From positions 8,577,001 through 8,641,000 of the forward strand of contig NZ_CP022221.1 in assembly GCF_004114935.1 (NCBI RefSeq): 64,000 bases of DNA. Direction: 5' to 3'. The stretch comes from Bradyrhizobium zhanjiangense. Its GTDB lineage: Bacteria; Pseudomonadota; Alphaproteobacteria; Rhizobiales; Xanthobacteraceae. Below are positions 27,807 through 36,754 of the stretch, piece by piece. The position numbers were made by a program, and so were the translations under genes. The notes under the pieces are model-generated. The model was not told the origin of the DNA. It searched no databases and saw only the letters and a list, made by a program, of their open reading frames with translations. Positions within the stretch are counted from its first letter, which is position 1. The number at the start of each line of letters is the position of its first letter.

Positions 27807-27850
27807 GTCGTCCTGGCCTAGTGCGCAATTGCGCACTAGACCAGGACGAC
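27807..27850. repeat. 44-bp near-perfect palindrome
   Basis: Arms GTCGTCCTGG and CCAGGACGAC surround an inner palindrome AGTGCGCAATTGCGCACT. The core GTGCGCAATTGCGC also occurs within the repeat at 17358-17477. It lies between convergent nirV and scoB and could end both transcripts. Confidence 0.85.
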
Positions 27851-27971
27851 ACCGGGGATGTAGAAGCGACCTGCCGCCTCGCGACCTCCCAGGCCCGATC
27901 ACCCGCCTGACCCGCACGTTCAAGCGAAAATGGCCGGGCAAGCCCGGCCATTCGCAACTACTTCCAGAGCC

Positions 27972-28622
27972 TTACGTGTTCTTCAGCGCGACGCGGAATT
28001 CGGCTTCGGTCTTGGCCTTGACTTCGTCGAGCGAGACGCCGTCGGCGAGTTCGATCAGGGCCATGCCGCCGTCGCCGTGCTTGTCGATGGTGAAGACGGC
28101 AAGATCGGTGACCACCATGTCGACCACGCGCTCGCCGGTGAGCGGCAGATTGCACTTCTTCAGGAGCTTCGGACCGTCCTTGGCGGAATGCTCCATCACC
28201 ACGACGACGCGCTTGACGCCGGCGACGAGGTCCATCGCGCCGCCCATGCCCTTGACCATCTTGCCGGGGATCATCCAGTTGGCGAGATCGCCGTTCTGGG
28301 CCACCTGCATCGCGCCGAGGATCGACAGATCCATGTGGCCGCCGCGGATCATGCCGAAGGAATCGGCGCTCGAGAAATAGGACGTCGAGGGCAGTTCGCT
28401 CACGGTCTGCTTGCCGGCGTTGATCAGGTCCGCGTCCACCTCGTCTTCATAGGGGAACGGGCCCATGCCGAGCATGCCGTTCTCGCTCTGGAGGCTGACG
28501 TCCATGCCGTGGGGGATGTAGTTCGAGACCAGCGTCGGAATGCCGATGCCGAGATTGACGTAATAGCCGTCGCGCAGTTCCTTCGCGGCGCGCGCGGCCA
28601 TCTGTTCACGGGTCCAGGCCAT
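27972..28622 (-). CDS. scoB: 3-oxoacid CoA-transferase subunit B
   Basis: This 216-residue beta subunit transfers CoA from succinyl-CoA to a 3-oxoacid (acetoacetate or 3-oxoadipate), allowing ketone-body or aromatic catabolism. It shows [18 protein letters not shown] and the [12 protein letters not shown] motif whose Glu is the catalytic residue. The partner subunit lies 68 nt upstream on the same strand, separated by a palindromic repeat. Which 3-oxoacid is used cannot be told from the sequence. Confidence 0.95.
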   Translation of the reverse strand: MAWTREQMAARAAKELRDGYYVNLGIGIPTLVSNYIPHGMDVSLQSENGMLGMGPFPYEDEVDADLINAGKQTVSELPSTSYFSSADSFGMIRGGHMDLSILGAMQVAQNGDLANWMIPGKMVKGMGGAMDLVAGVKRVVVVMEHSAKDGPKLLKKCNLPLTGERVVDMVVTDLAVFTIDKHGDGGMALIELADGVSLDEVKAKTEAEFRVALKNT

Positions 28623-28649
28623 CGTTGTGCTCCTGTCGATTCTTTAGTG

Positions 28650-28698
28650 GCGCATGATCTGATCGGAAAACCGGCTTCCACTTTTCCGGATCATGCGC
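28650..28698. repeat. Palindromic repeat, GCATGATC...GATCATGC family (copy B)
   Basis: Arms GCGCATGATC and GGATCATGCGC flank CGGAAAACCGG and CACTTTTCC. The element lies between scoA and scoB and overlaps the 3' end of scoA, supplying its last codon and stop. Confidence 0.87.
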
Positions 28699-29398
28699 TG
28701 GTGCGCGGGCGGGTGTTACGGAATTCGATGCGCTTCTTGGCCGTACCGACCTCGACGATGCGCTTCACGAAGATGCCGGGCGTATGGATGTGATCGGGAT
28801 TGAGTTCGCCGGCCGGAACCAGATGCTCGACCTCGGCCACGGTGATCTTGGCGGCGGTCGCCATCATCGGGTTAAAGTTGCGCGCGGTCTTACGGTAGAT
28901 GAGGTTGCCGGCGGTGTCGCCCTTCCAGGCATGCACGATGGCGAGGTCGGCGAACAGGCCGCGCTCCATCAGATACTTCTCGCCGTCGAACTCCTTCACT
29001 TCCTTGCCTTCGGCGATCAGCGTGCCGACGCCGGTCTTGGTGTAGAAGGCCGGGATACCTGCGCCGCCGGCGCGAATGCGCTCGGCCAGCGTGCCCTGCG
29101 GATTGAATTCGAGTTCCAGCTCGCCGGCGAGAAATTGCTGGGCGAACAGCTTGTTCTCGCCGACATAGGACGAGATCATCTTCTTGATCTGCCGGGTTTC
29201 CAGCAGGCGGCTGAGCCCGATGCCGTCGACGCCGGCATTGTTGGAGACCACCGTCAGGCCCTTGACGCCGGACTCGCGGATCGCGTCCGACAGCTCCTCG
29301 GCGATGCCGCAGAGGCCGAAGCCGCCCGACATGATCATCATGTTGTCTTTGAGAATGCCGTCGAGAGCCGACTTGGCGTCGGGATAGACCTTGTTCAT
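28691..29398 (-). CDS. scoA: 3-oxoacid CoA-transferase subunit A
   Basis: This 235-residue alpha subunit starts MNKVYPDAKSALDGILKDNM and contains IMSGGFGLCGIAEELSDAI and the glycine-rich GGAGIPAFYTKTGVGT loop of CoA-transferase family 1. It pairs with scoB downstream. The terminal Ala codon and TGA stop come from the palindromic repeat at 28650-28698, so the C-terminus has been set by that element; the residue tail RTRPRTSA is low in complexity. Confidence 0.95.
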   Translation of the reverse strand: MNKVYPDAKSALDGILKDNMMIMSGGFGLCGIAEELSDAIRESGVKGLTVVSNNAGVDGIGLSRLLETRQIKKMISSYVGENKLFAQQFLAGELELEFNPQGTLAERIRAGGAGIPAFYTKTGVGTLIAEGKEVKEFDGEKYLMERGLFADLAIVHAWKGDTAGNLIYRKTARNFNPMMATAAKITVAEVEHLVPAGELNPDHIHTPGIFVKRIVEVGTAKKRIEFRNTRPRTSA

Positions 29399-29658
29399 GC
29401 AAATGACCTTCGACTGAACCTTCGGCTTGCGGGCGTCGCGCCTTATTGGCGGCGATTATTAGGCGAAATTCTCCGAGGCCGTCAATGATACGGGGTTCTC
29501 CGTTCCGCCCCCGGGTGATAGAAGCTGCCCACGCCGTGGGCAGAATCGCCCGCGGCCTTGAAAGCGACAAGAAAACCCATCAAGTTGCGGGGGTTGGGCG
29601 TAGGCACGCAGGTTTCCCGACCCGCCCTTCTGGCTCCAACGACCAACCCGATCAGGAC

Positions 29659-31563
29659 ATGCCATTGACCATGGCCCAAGGAATGAAGCGCCTCGGGACG
29701 CCGATCGCGGCGCTGCTCGGCGTGGCGCTGATAGCCCTGATCGCGACCTCCTGGCTCATCAACCGTGACGCGCTGCGCAAGGCGGTGGAAGCGCAGATCC
29801 GCGACGTGACCGGGCTCGAGCTCAGTGTCGCAGGCAACATCGACATTTCGGTCCTGCCGGCGAGCTACATCTCCTTCCGCGACGTCGGTCTCAAGGGCGG
29901 CGGCGCCAACGATCCCGCGCTCCATGTCGACGTGCTCACCGCCAATTTGCGGCTGCTGCCGCTGCTGCTGCAACGATTCGAGATCGCCGACCTGGCGCTG
30001 CTGCGGCCGCGCATCCATGTCAGCCTGAAGCCGGACGGCGAGAGCAACTGGACACCCTTCATCCAGACCATTGCACGCACCATGAAGCCCGGGGCCGACA
30101 ACCAGGTGTCGTTCTCCGAGATCAGGATCCAGGACGGCGTACTCAATTACGAGGACGCCGCTACGCACGCCACCGAGAAGCTCGAGGACATCGACCTGTC
30201 GCTGGCCTGGCCCTCGATCTCGCGCTCCTTTGCCGCGACCGGACAGTTCGACTGGCGCGGCGAGCGCGTCGACGGCTCGATCAGCTTTTCCGATTTCGTC
30301 GCCGCCCTCTCCGGCGAGCGGTCGGGGTTGAAGGCGCGGATCGCGAGCGCGCCGCTCAAGCTCGCCTTCGACGGCAGCGTCGCCAACCGCACCAGCCCGA
30401 TGATGGAAGGCACCCTCACCATCGACAGCCCGTCCTTGCGCAACGCCCTGCGCTGGACCGGACAGCCGCAGCCGGGCAGCGGCGGCTTCGGCCGTTTCGC
30501 GCTGAAGGCGCGCGCCAACGTCGTGGGTGCCTCGATCGCTCTCACCAACGTCAATGTCGAGCTCGACGGCAATACCGCCGAGGGCGTCATGACCTACGCC
30601 AATAACGGCCGGCAGACGCTGCAGGCGACGCTCGCCGCCGACGCGCTCGACTTCACGCCTTATATCTCGACCTTCCGCCTGCTCGCGAGCGGGGCGCGCG
30701 ACTGGAACAGACAGCTGTTCGATCTCAACGGATTGTCGACCACCGACCTCGACATGCGCCTGTCGGCGGCAAAGCTGACGGTCGGTCCGTCGAAGCTCGG
30801 CCGCACCGCGATCGGCGCCAATTTGCGCAACGGCACGCTGGCGCTCTCGGTGGGCGAGGCCCAGATCTTTGGCGGCATCGCCAGGGGCTCGTTCGGCATC
30901 GCGCGCGCCGACAGCGTCGCCGACATCAAGGCGCAGTTCCAGTTCACCGATGTCGATCTGCAGGCCTGCGCCACCGAGCTGTTCGGCATCAACAAGCTCT
31001 CGGGGCGCGGCAACATCAACGTGTCGCTCTTCGCTTCAGGCTCGAGCCCGTTCGGCCTCGTGCAGTCGCTCGACGGCAGCGCCACCGTCAACGGGCATGA
31101 CGGCGCGATCGCTGGCTTCAACGCCGAGCAGCTGCTGAAGCGTCTGGAGCGGCGGCCGCTGTCGGGCGGCGGCAATTTCCGCAACGGCTCGACCCCTTAT
31201 AACAATCTCACCATCGCGGTGAAATTCGCCGATGGGATCGCCACCGCCGAGGACATCCGCATCGAGGGACCCGCGGCGAAGATCACGCTGACCGGCACCG
31301 CCTCGGTGCCGACGCGCGAATACGACATGAAGGGCGTGGCGAGCCTCAACACCACGTCCGGCTTTCAATTGCCCTTCATGGTGCAGGGGCCTTGGGACGA
31401 TCCCCTGATCTTCCCCGACCCCGAAAGCTTGATCCGCCAGTCGCCTGCGGCGTCTCCCTTCCTCGATCTCCTGAAGCAGCGCATCACCGGGGGCGGAAAG
31501 CGCCCCGCGCAGGACGGATCGCCGACGGCGGAGAATGCGAAGGACAGCGCCAAATCCAACTAG
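29659..31563 (+). CDS. AsmA-like protein
   Basis: This 634-residue protein has an N-terminal membrane helix (GTPIAALLGVALIALIATSW) and a long periplasmic beta-rich body typical of AsmA proteins (RDVTGLELSVAGNIDISVLP; later IAGFNAEQLLKRLERRPLSG and FADGIATAEDIRIEGPAAKI). AsmA-like proteins are linked to lipid transport or outer-membrane assembly. The start at 29659 follows AGGAC; in-frame starts upstream lie in poor sequence. Its TAG stop is inside the CTAG target duplicated by the adjacent insertion sequence, so the coding part is intact. Confidence 0.88.
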   Translation: MPLTMAQGMKRLGTPIAALLGVALIALIATSWLINRDALRKAVEAQIRDVTGLELSVAGNIDISVLPASYISFRDVGLKGGGANDPALHVDVLTANLRLLPLLLQRFEIADLALLRPRIHVSLKPDGESNWTPFIQTIARTMKPGADNQVSFSEIRIQDGVLNYEDAATHATEKLEDIDLSLAWPSISRSFAATGQFDWRGERVDGSISFSDFVAALSGERSGLKARIASAPLKLAFDGSVANRTSPMMEGTLTIDSPSLRNALRWTGQPQPGSGGFGRFALKARANVVGASIALTNVNVELDGNTAEGVMTYANNGRQTLQATLAADALDFTPYISTFRLLASGARDWNRQLFDLNGLSTTDLDMRLSAAKLTVGPSKLGRTAIGANLRNGTLALSVGEAQIFGGIARGSFGIARADSVADIKAQFQFTDVDLQACATELFGINKLSGRGNINVSLFASGSSPFGLVQSLDGSATVNGHDGAIAGFNAEQLLKRLERRPLSGGGNFRNGSTPYNNLTIAVKFADGIATAEDIRIEGPAAKITLTGTASVPTREYDMKGVASLNTTSGFQLPFMVQGPWDDPLIFPDPESLIRQSPAASPFLDLLKQRITGGGKRPAQDGSPTAENAKDSAKSN

Positions 31564-31874
31564 CAGGCTGTTGAAGAAGTAGCCAATCGGCGGGCGATAA
31601 AAGGAATGTCGTCGCCGCCTTCGAGGCATATCTTACCTTCGAGCGAGCCATCGGCGAGCTCTTCTGCCCAACCACGGCCTTTTGCGGGCTCCATCTCGTC
31701 GTTGCCATCCCATGTGAACTCGACGGCATCGCCTTCGCAACGGCCGTATATTGCCCCGGTGAGACAATCCAGGGCGAACTCGCCACCATCGTTTGTGAAC
31801 AGGATGTAAGAGCCCGACCCGGCCATGTCGTGATCGGGCGTTTCCACGACGCGCCATTTGCCCCGCACGCTCAT
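31560..31874 (-). CDS. IS passenger protein, function unknown
   Basis: This 104-residue protein starts MSVRGKWRVVETPDHDMAGS and contains AVEFTWDGNDEMEPAKGRGW and DGSLEGKICLEGGDDIPFIA. It matches from memory a widespread family of small acidic beta-rich hypothetical proteins (R-G-x-W-R-V/I-V-E start, EF-x-W-x-GNDE middle, GRGWA). Its ATG overlaps the transposase stop as ATGA, so translation is coupled. The last codons lie in the terminal inverted repeat and the TAG stop lies in the duplicated target. It has no known transposition role. Confidence 0.8.
   Translation of the reverse strand: MSVRGKWRVVETPDHDMAGSGSYILFTNDGGEFALDCLTGAIYGRCEGDAVEFTWDGNDEMEPAKGRGWAEELADGSLEGKICLEGGDDIPFIARRLATSSTAC
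31564..31580. repeat. IS terminal inverted repeat, left
   Basis: CAGGCTGTTGAAGAAGT, exact complement of 33033-33049. In the minus direction it encodes the C-terminus of the passenger protein. Confidence 0.92.
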
Positions 31875-32994
31875 AGCTGCACCGCCAGCAGCTTGGGCAG
31901 GCGGATCAGATTGTAGGCGGCAAGCGCCAACGTAAAGACGGCGTCCACACGCTCGCGCCCTCGCAGCTTTACCTTGGCCAGACCGGCGGAACTCTTGATC
32001 CATCCGAACACTTCCTCAATCCGCTTGCGGCAGCGTTGGCTGATCTCGTAGCCGGCATGGCGGGTGGAGCGGGCATCGACCGCCGTCTTGCGCGGGACGC
32101 CTGTCTTGCTGAGGTGTCCGTCGATTGCGATGTGCGGCGTCACCGATCGTTCTCTCAAGTCGTGCACGAACTGCGTAACGTCATAAGCCTTGTCCGCGCC
32201 GAGCGTGACCCGCCGGCCTCTGGGATGGCAATTATCAATCAACGCCAGCGCTGTCTCTCGTTCGGCCGTACCGGTGGCCTGGCTGACAATGCCGCCGACC
32301 GCCAAACCATGGCGATTTTCCATCAGAGCATGCCCCATGTAGCAGAGCTTGGCCGGCTGCCCATCGCCCTTCTTGTACAGCCGAGCCTCCGGATCGGTGG
32401 TGCTTTGGTGCGTCTTGTTTGAACGCTTCTCCTTGTGGAAGCTGCGCTCAGCGTTACGTCCCGGCCCCCACTGTCGTTGTCGCCTCCATCCCTTCTGCGG
32501 AAGCTCTTGATCGAAGCCCACGCCTCAATCAGCGTGCCGTCCACCGAGAAGTGGTCGCTCGACAATAGCCGCTTCACTTTCGGCTGAGCCATTACCGCGG
32601 AGAGGAACTTAGCGGCGATCTCACCCTCTAGCAGCCGGTCGCGGTTCTTGGAAAAGGTCGAGTGGTCCCACACCGGATCGTCCACGCCAAGACCGACAAA
32701 CCAGCGGAACAACAGGTCGAACTCCAGCCGCTCCATCAATTGTCGTTCCGAGCGGATGCCATAGAACGCCTGCAACAACATCGCCCGAAGCAGCCTCTCC
32801 GGTGCAATCGAGGGTCGGCCAAAGTCCGTGTAAAGCCCCGCAAATGCCTTCGATAGATCGTCCAGCGCAGCGTTCACAATCTCCCGGATCTTCCGTAAGG
32901 CGTGATCCGGGCGAACCCGCGCTTCAAGATCCACGTAACTGAAGAGCGATCCAGACCGCTCGTCCGATCCCCGCATCATGGCCTCCCGATTCAA
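31871..32994 (-). pseudogene. IS5-family DDE transposase, split by a frameshift
   Basis: The N-terminal half (from 32994, MNREAMMRGSDERSGSLFSY) carries the first catalytic Asp (HFSVDGTLIEAWAS). The C-terminal half, in the -1 frame and ending at 31871, carries KRSNKTHQSTTDPEARLYKK, the second Asp (LGADKAYD) and the Glu (RKRIEEVFGWIK). The join by homology falls near the five-C run at 32465-32469 (GGGGG in the gene). One lost G would explain it; a programmed shift or a sequencing error are alternatives. All catalytic residues are otherwise present. Confidence 0.85.
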
Positions 32995-33032
32995 CTATCG
33001 AGAGAATCACGTCCACTGCCATCCCGCCAGAG

Positions 33033-33049
33033 ACTTCTTCAACAGCCTG
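33033..33049. repeat. IS terminal inverted repeat, right
   Basis: ACTTCTTCAACAGCCTG, exact complement of the left end, followed by the CTAG duplication at 33050-33053. Confidence 0.92.
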
Positions 33050-33148
33050 CTAGAGTGATCAACGTCGCTCTCTTAGGGATTGGCAGCCTGCAGGCCACGG
33101 GCTCGATTTGCCAGGCTGAATACTGCGACCGATTTTGCAAACGCTGCG

Positions 33149-34528
33149 TCAAGCGGCCGGTTGCGTCGTCGAGATCCAGCTCTTGTCCTCCCGCACCAGC
33201 GCTGCCTCCGCGATCTTCGTCCCGGCCGTGACAGTGCCGCTCTGTCCCAGTTCACGGGCCAGCACCTCGCGGTCACAGGCGTCCTCCCACAGCGAAACGG
33301 TGATGGACGCGACACAGTTGCTGATCATGCTGGTCAGCGCCCGCGCCTCCGACATGAAGCGGTCGATGCCGACAAGCAGCGCCACGCCGGTCACCGGCAA
33401 ATCCGGCATGACCGAGAGGGTCGCGACAAGCGCGACGAAGCCGCTGCCGGTGACGCCGGCCGCCCCCTTGGACGTCAGCAGCATCAGTCCGAGCATCGCC
33501 GCGATCTGACCCCATGACAGGTGAATGTCACAGGCCTGCGCAATGAAGATGGAGGCCAAGGTGAGATAAATGGCGCTGCCGTCCAGATTGAACGAGTAGC
33601 CCATCGGCAACACGAGCCCTGACACGCCTTTCCGGCATCCGAGCTGCTCCAGCTTGCGCAGCGCGCCAGGCAGCGCCGGCTCCGACGACGACGTGCCGAG
33701 CACGATCAGCAGTTCTTCCCTGAAGTAGCGGATGGTCTTCCACAGACTGAAGCCGTTCAGCCGCGCCAGCGTACCAAGCACGACGACCACGAAGACGGAG
33801 CAGGCGATATAGAATGTCAGGATCAGCAGTCCGAGCGAACCAATCGAGCGGATGCCGTAGCGGCCCACCGTGAACGCCATGGCGCCAAAGGCGCCGAGCG
33901 GCGCGAGCTTCATGATGAAGCCGAAGGATACAAACAGCACGTGAGAGAACGAGGCGACTGCCTTTGTCACCACGACGCCGCCATCGCCGGCACGGCTTAG
34001 GCCAAAGGCGATCAGGATGGAGATCAGTAGCACCGGCAGCACTTCGCCATCGGCAAACGCTCCAAAGAACGAATGCGGGATGATGTGCAGCATGAAGTCC
34101 GCAAATCCGGTCGCACCTGCCTGCTTGGTGAATTTCGCAGCCACCGACGGGTCCAGCGTACTGACGGAAACATGCATGCCCGCCCCTGGCTGGATCAGCG
34201 ATACAGCGATCAGGCCGGCCATCAGCGCGAGCACGGTCAGCAGGTAGAACAGCGCCATGGATTTCACCAGCGTGCGGCCGACCTCGCGGGAATCGCTGAT
34301 GCTGTTGATGCCGCTGACGATGGTGCAGAACACGATCGGCGCGATCATCATCTTGACCAGCTTGACGAAGCCGTCTCCGAAGGGCTTCAGCGCGGCGCCA
34401 AATTCAGGCCAGAAATGGCCGGTGAGGACGCCAAGCATGAGGCCGATCAGCACCTGGACGTAGAGAATCCGGTAGAATGGTTTTCGCGGCTCACTGTTCT
34501 CGGGCCCAGCCAGCGCTTGCTTGTGCAT
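33149..34528 (-). CDS. dctA: Dicarboxylate/cation symporter (DctA family)
   Basis: This 459-residue inner-membrane carrier takes up C4-dicarboxylates or related acids with cations. It has the family landmarks: YVQVLIGLMLGVLTGHFWPE, VFCTIVSGINSI, the serine-rich loop VLGTSSSEPALPGAL, MGYSFNLDGSAIYLTL and the SKGAAGVTGSGFVALVATL hairpin. The start at 34528 has GGAG 8 nt upstream; an ATG at 34543 precedes it. It lies 53 nt downstream of an isomerase gene on the same strand, so it probably imports that enzyme's pathway substrate. Confidence 0.95.
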   Translation of the reverse strand: MHKQALAGPENSEPRKPFYRILYVQVLIGLMLGVLTGHFWPEFGAALKPFGDGFVKLVKMMIAPIVFCTIVSGINSISDSREVGRTLVKSMALFYLLTVLALMAGLIAVSLIQPGAGMHVSVSTLDPSVAAKFTKQAGATGFADFMLHIIPHSFFGAFADGEVLPVLLISILIAFGLSRAGDGGVVVTKAVASFSHVLFVSFGFIMKLAPLGAFGAMAFTVGRYGIRSIGSLGLLILTFYIACSVFVVVVLGTLARLNGFSLWKTIRYFREELLIVLGTSSSEPALPGALRKLEQLGCRKGVSGLVLPMGYSFNLDGSAIYLTLASIFIAQACDIHLSWGQIAAMLGLMLLTSKGAAGVTGSGFVALVATLSVMPDLPVTGVALLVGIDRFMSEARALTSMISNCVASITVSLWEDACDREVLARELGQSGTVTAGTKIAEAALVREDKSWISTTQPAA

Positions 34529-34581
34529 TCTCGTTTCTCCCATGGCTCTGATTTTCTTGATGGCTGCGGAGGCGGCGGGCT

Positions 34582-35655
34582 TCAGGCCGCCAAGACCGAA
34601 TGAGGCACATGCGACCGGCGGGCGAAGACGTGGCCCTCGAAGATCCGCCGGGCTGTCCGCTGCACCCGGGCGACCGGACCGGGCTCCAGCCGAACCACGA
34701 GCTGGCCGGAGGGATGAGCGAGCGTGATCGGCACCGGCGGCGCCAGCGGTCCCACCATGTCTGCGGCGATAGTCCCGGGCGTGACACAGGCCGTCGCGAT
34801 TGCGACAGCGCCGGTCACCGCCAGCGCGCCATGGCAGTCATGCGGCATGAAGTACCGGGTGTTCAACGTCGCCTCGCCCGCAGACGCAATCAGAACCGGC
34901 TTCGGGATCACCATTGTCGTGGAATTTGGAAAACCCATCAGGCGCCCGGCTTCGATGCGCAAGTTCTCGAGACGCGCGCGGAAGCCGCTGTCGGCGAAGT
35001 CCGAAGGTGCCTCACGGCCGGTCCATCCCAGATCCGCCGCGCGGACCAGCATGACCGGCATCGCCGCGTCGATGCAGGTCACGTCGATCCCTTCGATGCG
35101 ATCGATCGGTCGTCCTGTCGGCAGCAGGCGACCGGTGCGTGCGCCGGCCGCGTTAGGGAACGACAGTTCGATGGGCGCGGCCGTTCCCGGTACGCCGTCG
35201 ATCCGCGCCTCGCCCTCGTAAGTCACCCGCGCTCCGGGGGTGGCAACGGTCGCATCAATCAGCTTGCCGGTGTTGACATTGTGGATGCGGACATGGGTGC
35301 GATCTGCGGTCGCGGCGACCAGGCCGGCCTCGATTGCGAACGGCCCCACCGCCGCCAGCATGTTTCCGCAGTTCGGCGAGGTATCGACAATCCCTTCACG
35401 AACACGTACCTGGGCAAACAGGTAGTCAACGTCGGCGCCGGGCACCGTTGGCGGTCCGATGATCGCGACCTTGTTGATAACGGCATTGCCGCCGCCGATT
35501 CCATCGATTCCAAGATCGTGGCCGCCTCCCATCACAGACAACAGGACCGCGTCGCGCGACCTGGGGTCGGCGGGAAGATCGCGGGCCAGGAAAAACGGTC
35601 CGCGTGAGGTACCCCCGCGCATGACCACACAGGGAATGGCAATCTGATCGTTCAT
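34582..35655 (-). CDS. PrpF/GalD-type isomerase (4-oxalomesaconate tautomerase-like)
   Basis: This 357-residue protein starts MNDQIAIPCVVMRGGTSRGP and shows GIGGGNAVINKVAIIGPP and DTSPNCGNMLAAVGPFAIEA, the Cys motif of the PrpF/DUF453 family with two diaminopimelate-epimerase-like halves. Members tautomerise 4-oxalomesaconate in gallate/protocatechuate catabolism or isomerise aconitate. The arrangement LysR gene / isomerase / dicarboxylate carrier resembles gallate-type clusters, but no ring-cleaving dioxygenase is here, so the substrate is open. Confidence 0.88.
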   Translation of the reverse strand: MNDQIAIPCVVMRGGTSRGPFFLARDLPADPRSRDAVLLSVMGGGHDLGIDGIGGGNAVINKVAIIGPPTVPGADVDYLFAQVRVREGIVDTSPNCGNMLAAVGPFAIEAGLVAATADRTHVRIHNVNTGKLIDATVATPGARVTYEGEARIDGVPGTAAPIELSFPNAAGARTGRLLPTGRPIDRIEGIDVTCIDAAMPVMLVRAADLGWTGREAPSDFADSGFRARLENLRIEAGRLMGFPNSTTMVIPKPVLIASAGEATLNTRYFMPHDCHGALAVTGAVAIATACVTPGTIAADMVGPLAPPVPITLAHPSGQLVVRLEPGPVARVQRTARRIFEGHVFARRSHVPHSVLAA

Positions 35656-35773
35656 GGAATTCTTCCGTTCGGCGACATCTTCGCCCGAACCGGAGCATCC
35701 TCCCTCTGAACTCTTTTGTGAAATGCAAATATCTGAGGTATTATTTCGTTTCCAGAAAAAATGGAGTCCTGCC

Positions 35774-36754
35774 ATGAACGCAGAACTGCTCGACCTCAGG
35801 GCGTTCATCACCGTCGCGGAGACGGGAAGCTTTGTCCGGACCGCCAAGGCGCTGAACCTGTCTCAACCAGCGCTCAGCCGACGTATTCAGAAGCTGGAAG
35901 AAAGCCTCGGTGCGCCGTTGCTCGAGCGGTCGACGCGCCACGTCAATCTCACCATGACCGGCCGCGACTTCCTGCCGAAGGTGCGCCGCCTCATCGACGA
36001 GTTTGAGACCTCGGTGCTCGCCATCCAGGATATCGGCGCGCGAAGTTCAGGCTTGGTCTCGGTGGCTGCGGTGCCGACAGCAGTGTTCTATTTCCTGCCG
36101 CGAGCGATCGGCCGGTTTGCCGAAGCGTATCCGCGCATTCGCATCCGGATTCTGGACATCGGCGCCAATGAGGGATTGGAAGCGGTCGCGCGCGGCGAAG
36201 CCGACTTCGGCATCAATTTCATTGGTGCATCACATGCCGAAATTGAATTTGAGAAACTGGTTGAAGATCCTTTCGTCCTGGCCTGCCGTCATGACCATCC
36301 GTTGGCATCGCGCAAACAGGTAAGCTGGTCGGAGATCGTGCCGCACCGGGTCATCACCGTCGGTCGCAACAGCGGCAATCGCGCGTTGATCGACAATGCG
36401 CTGGCGCGACACGGCCTGCAGCTGAACTGGTCCTATGAAGTCGCGCATCTCTCAGGTTCGCTTGGCCTCGTCGAAGCGGGACTCGGAATCGCCGTGCTAC
36501 CGAAACTCGCGACGCCCGTCGCCGGCCATCCGATCATTCACACCATTCGGTTGATCGAGCCGGAAGTGTCGCGGACGATCGGAATCGTGCGCAGGCGCGG
36601 GGCGACACTATCCCCTCATGCCAGCCAATTTCTCAAGATGCTGCTCGAGGCGTGGCGCTCTCCTTCCCGGACGAGCGGGCAAGTCAAGCCGCGGCCCCGA
36701 TCCGCCGAGGCAAGTTCAAACACAGCATCGACGGGTCTGAAGCGGAAACGCTGA
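35774..36754 (+). CDS. LysR-family transcriptional regulator
   Basis: This 326-residue protein has an N-terminal winged helix-turn-helix (DLRAFITVAETGSFVRTAKA, LNLSQPALSRRIQKLEESLG) and a periplasmic-binding-like effector domain. GGAG lies 7 nt before the ATG at 35774. It is divergent from the isomerase-dctA pair with a 118-nt gap, the usual layout for a LysR activator of that operon. An AT-rich ATATCTGAGGTAT segment near 35730-35742 may be part of its site. The inducer is unknown. Confidence 0.93.
   Translation: MNAELLDLRAFITVAETGSFVRTAKALNLSQPALSRRIQKLEESLGAPLLERSTRHVNLTMTGRDFLPKVRRLIDEFETSVLAIQDIGARSSGLVSVAAVPTAVFYFLPRAIGRFAEAYPRIRIRILDIGANEGLEAVARGEADFGINFIGASHAEIEFEKLVEDPFVLACRHDHPLASRKQVSWSEIVPHRVITVGRNSGNRALIDNALARHGLQLNWSYEVAHLSGSLGLVEAGLGIAVLPKLATPVAGHPIIHTIRLIEPEVSRTIGIVRRRGATLSPHASQFLKMLLEAWRSPSRTSGQVKPRPRSAEASSNTASTGLKRKR

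Larger units (their letters stand above)
31564..33049 (-). mobile_element. IS5-type insertion sequence with a passenger gene
   Basis: This 1486-bp element is bounded by perfect 17-bp inverted repeats (CAGGCTGTTGAAGAAGT at 31564-31580 and its complement at 33033-33049) and by CTAG on both sides (31560-31563 and 33050-33053), matching the YTAR target duplication known for the IS5 subgroup. The ends are ambiguous by a few bases because CTAG is itself palindromic. It encodes a DDE transposase split by a frameshift and a second, coupled small gene. Confidence 0.92.

Noticed and set aside
31564..33049. Programmed -1 frameshift in the transposase
   Set aside because: The run T-GGG-GGC is not a classic slippery heptamer, and a simple base loss explains it equally; left as an open question under findings rather than annotated.
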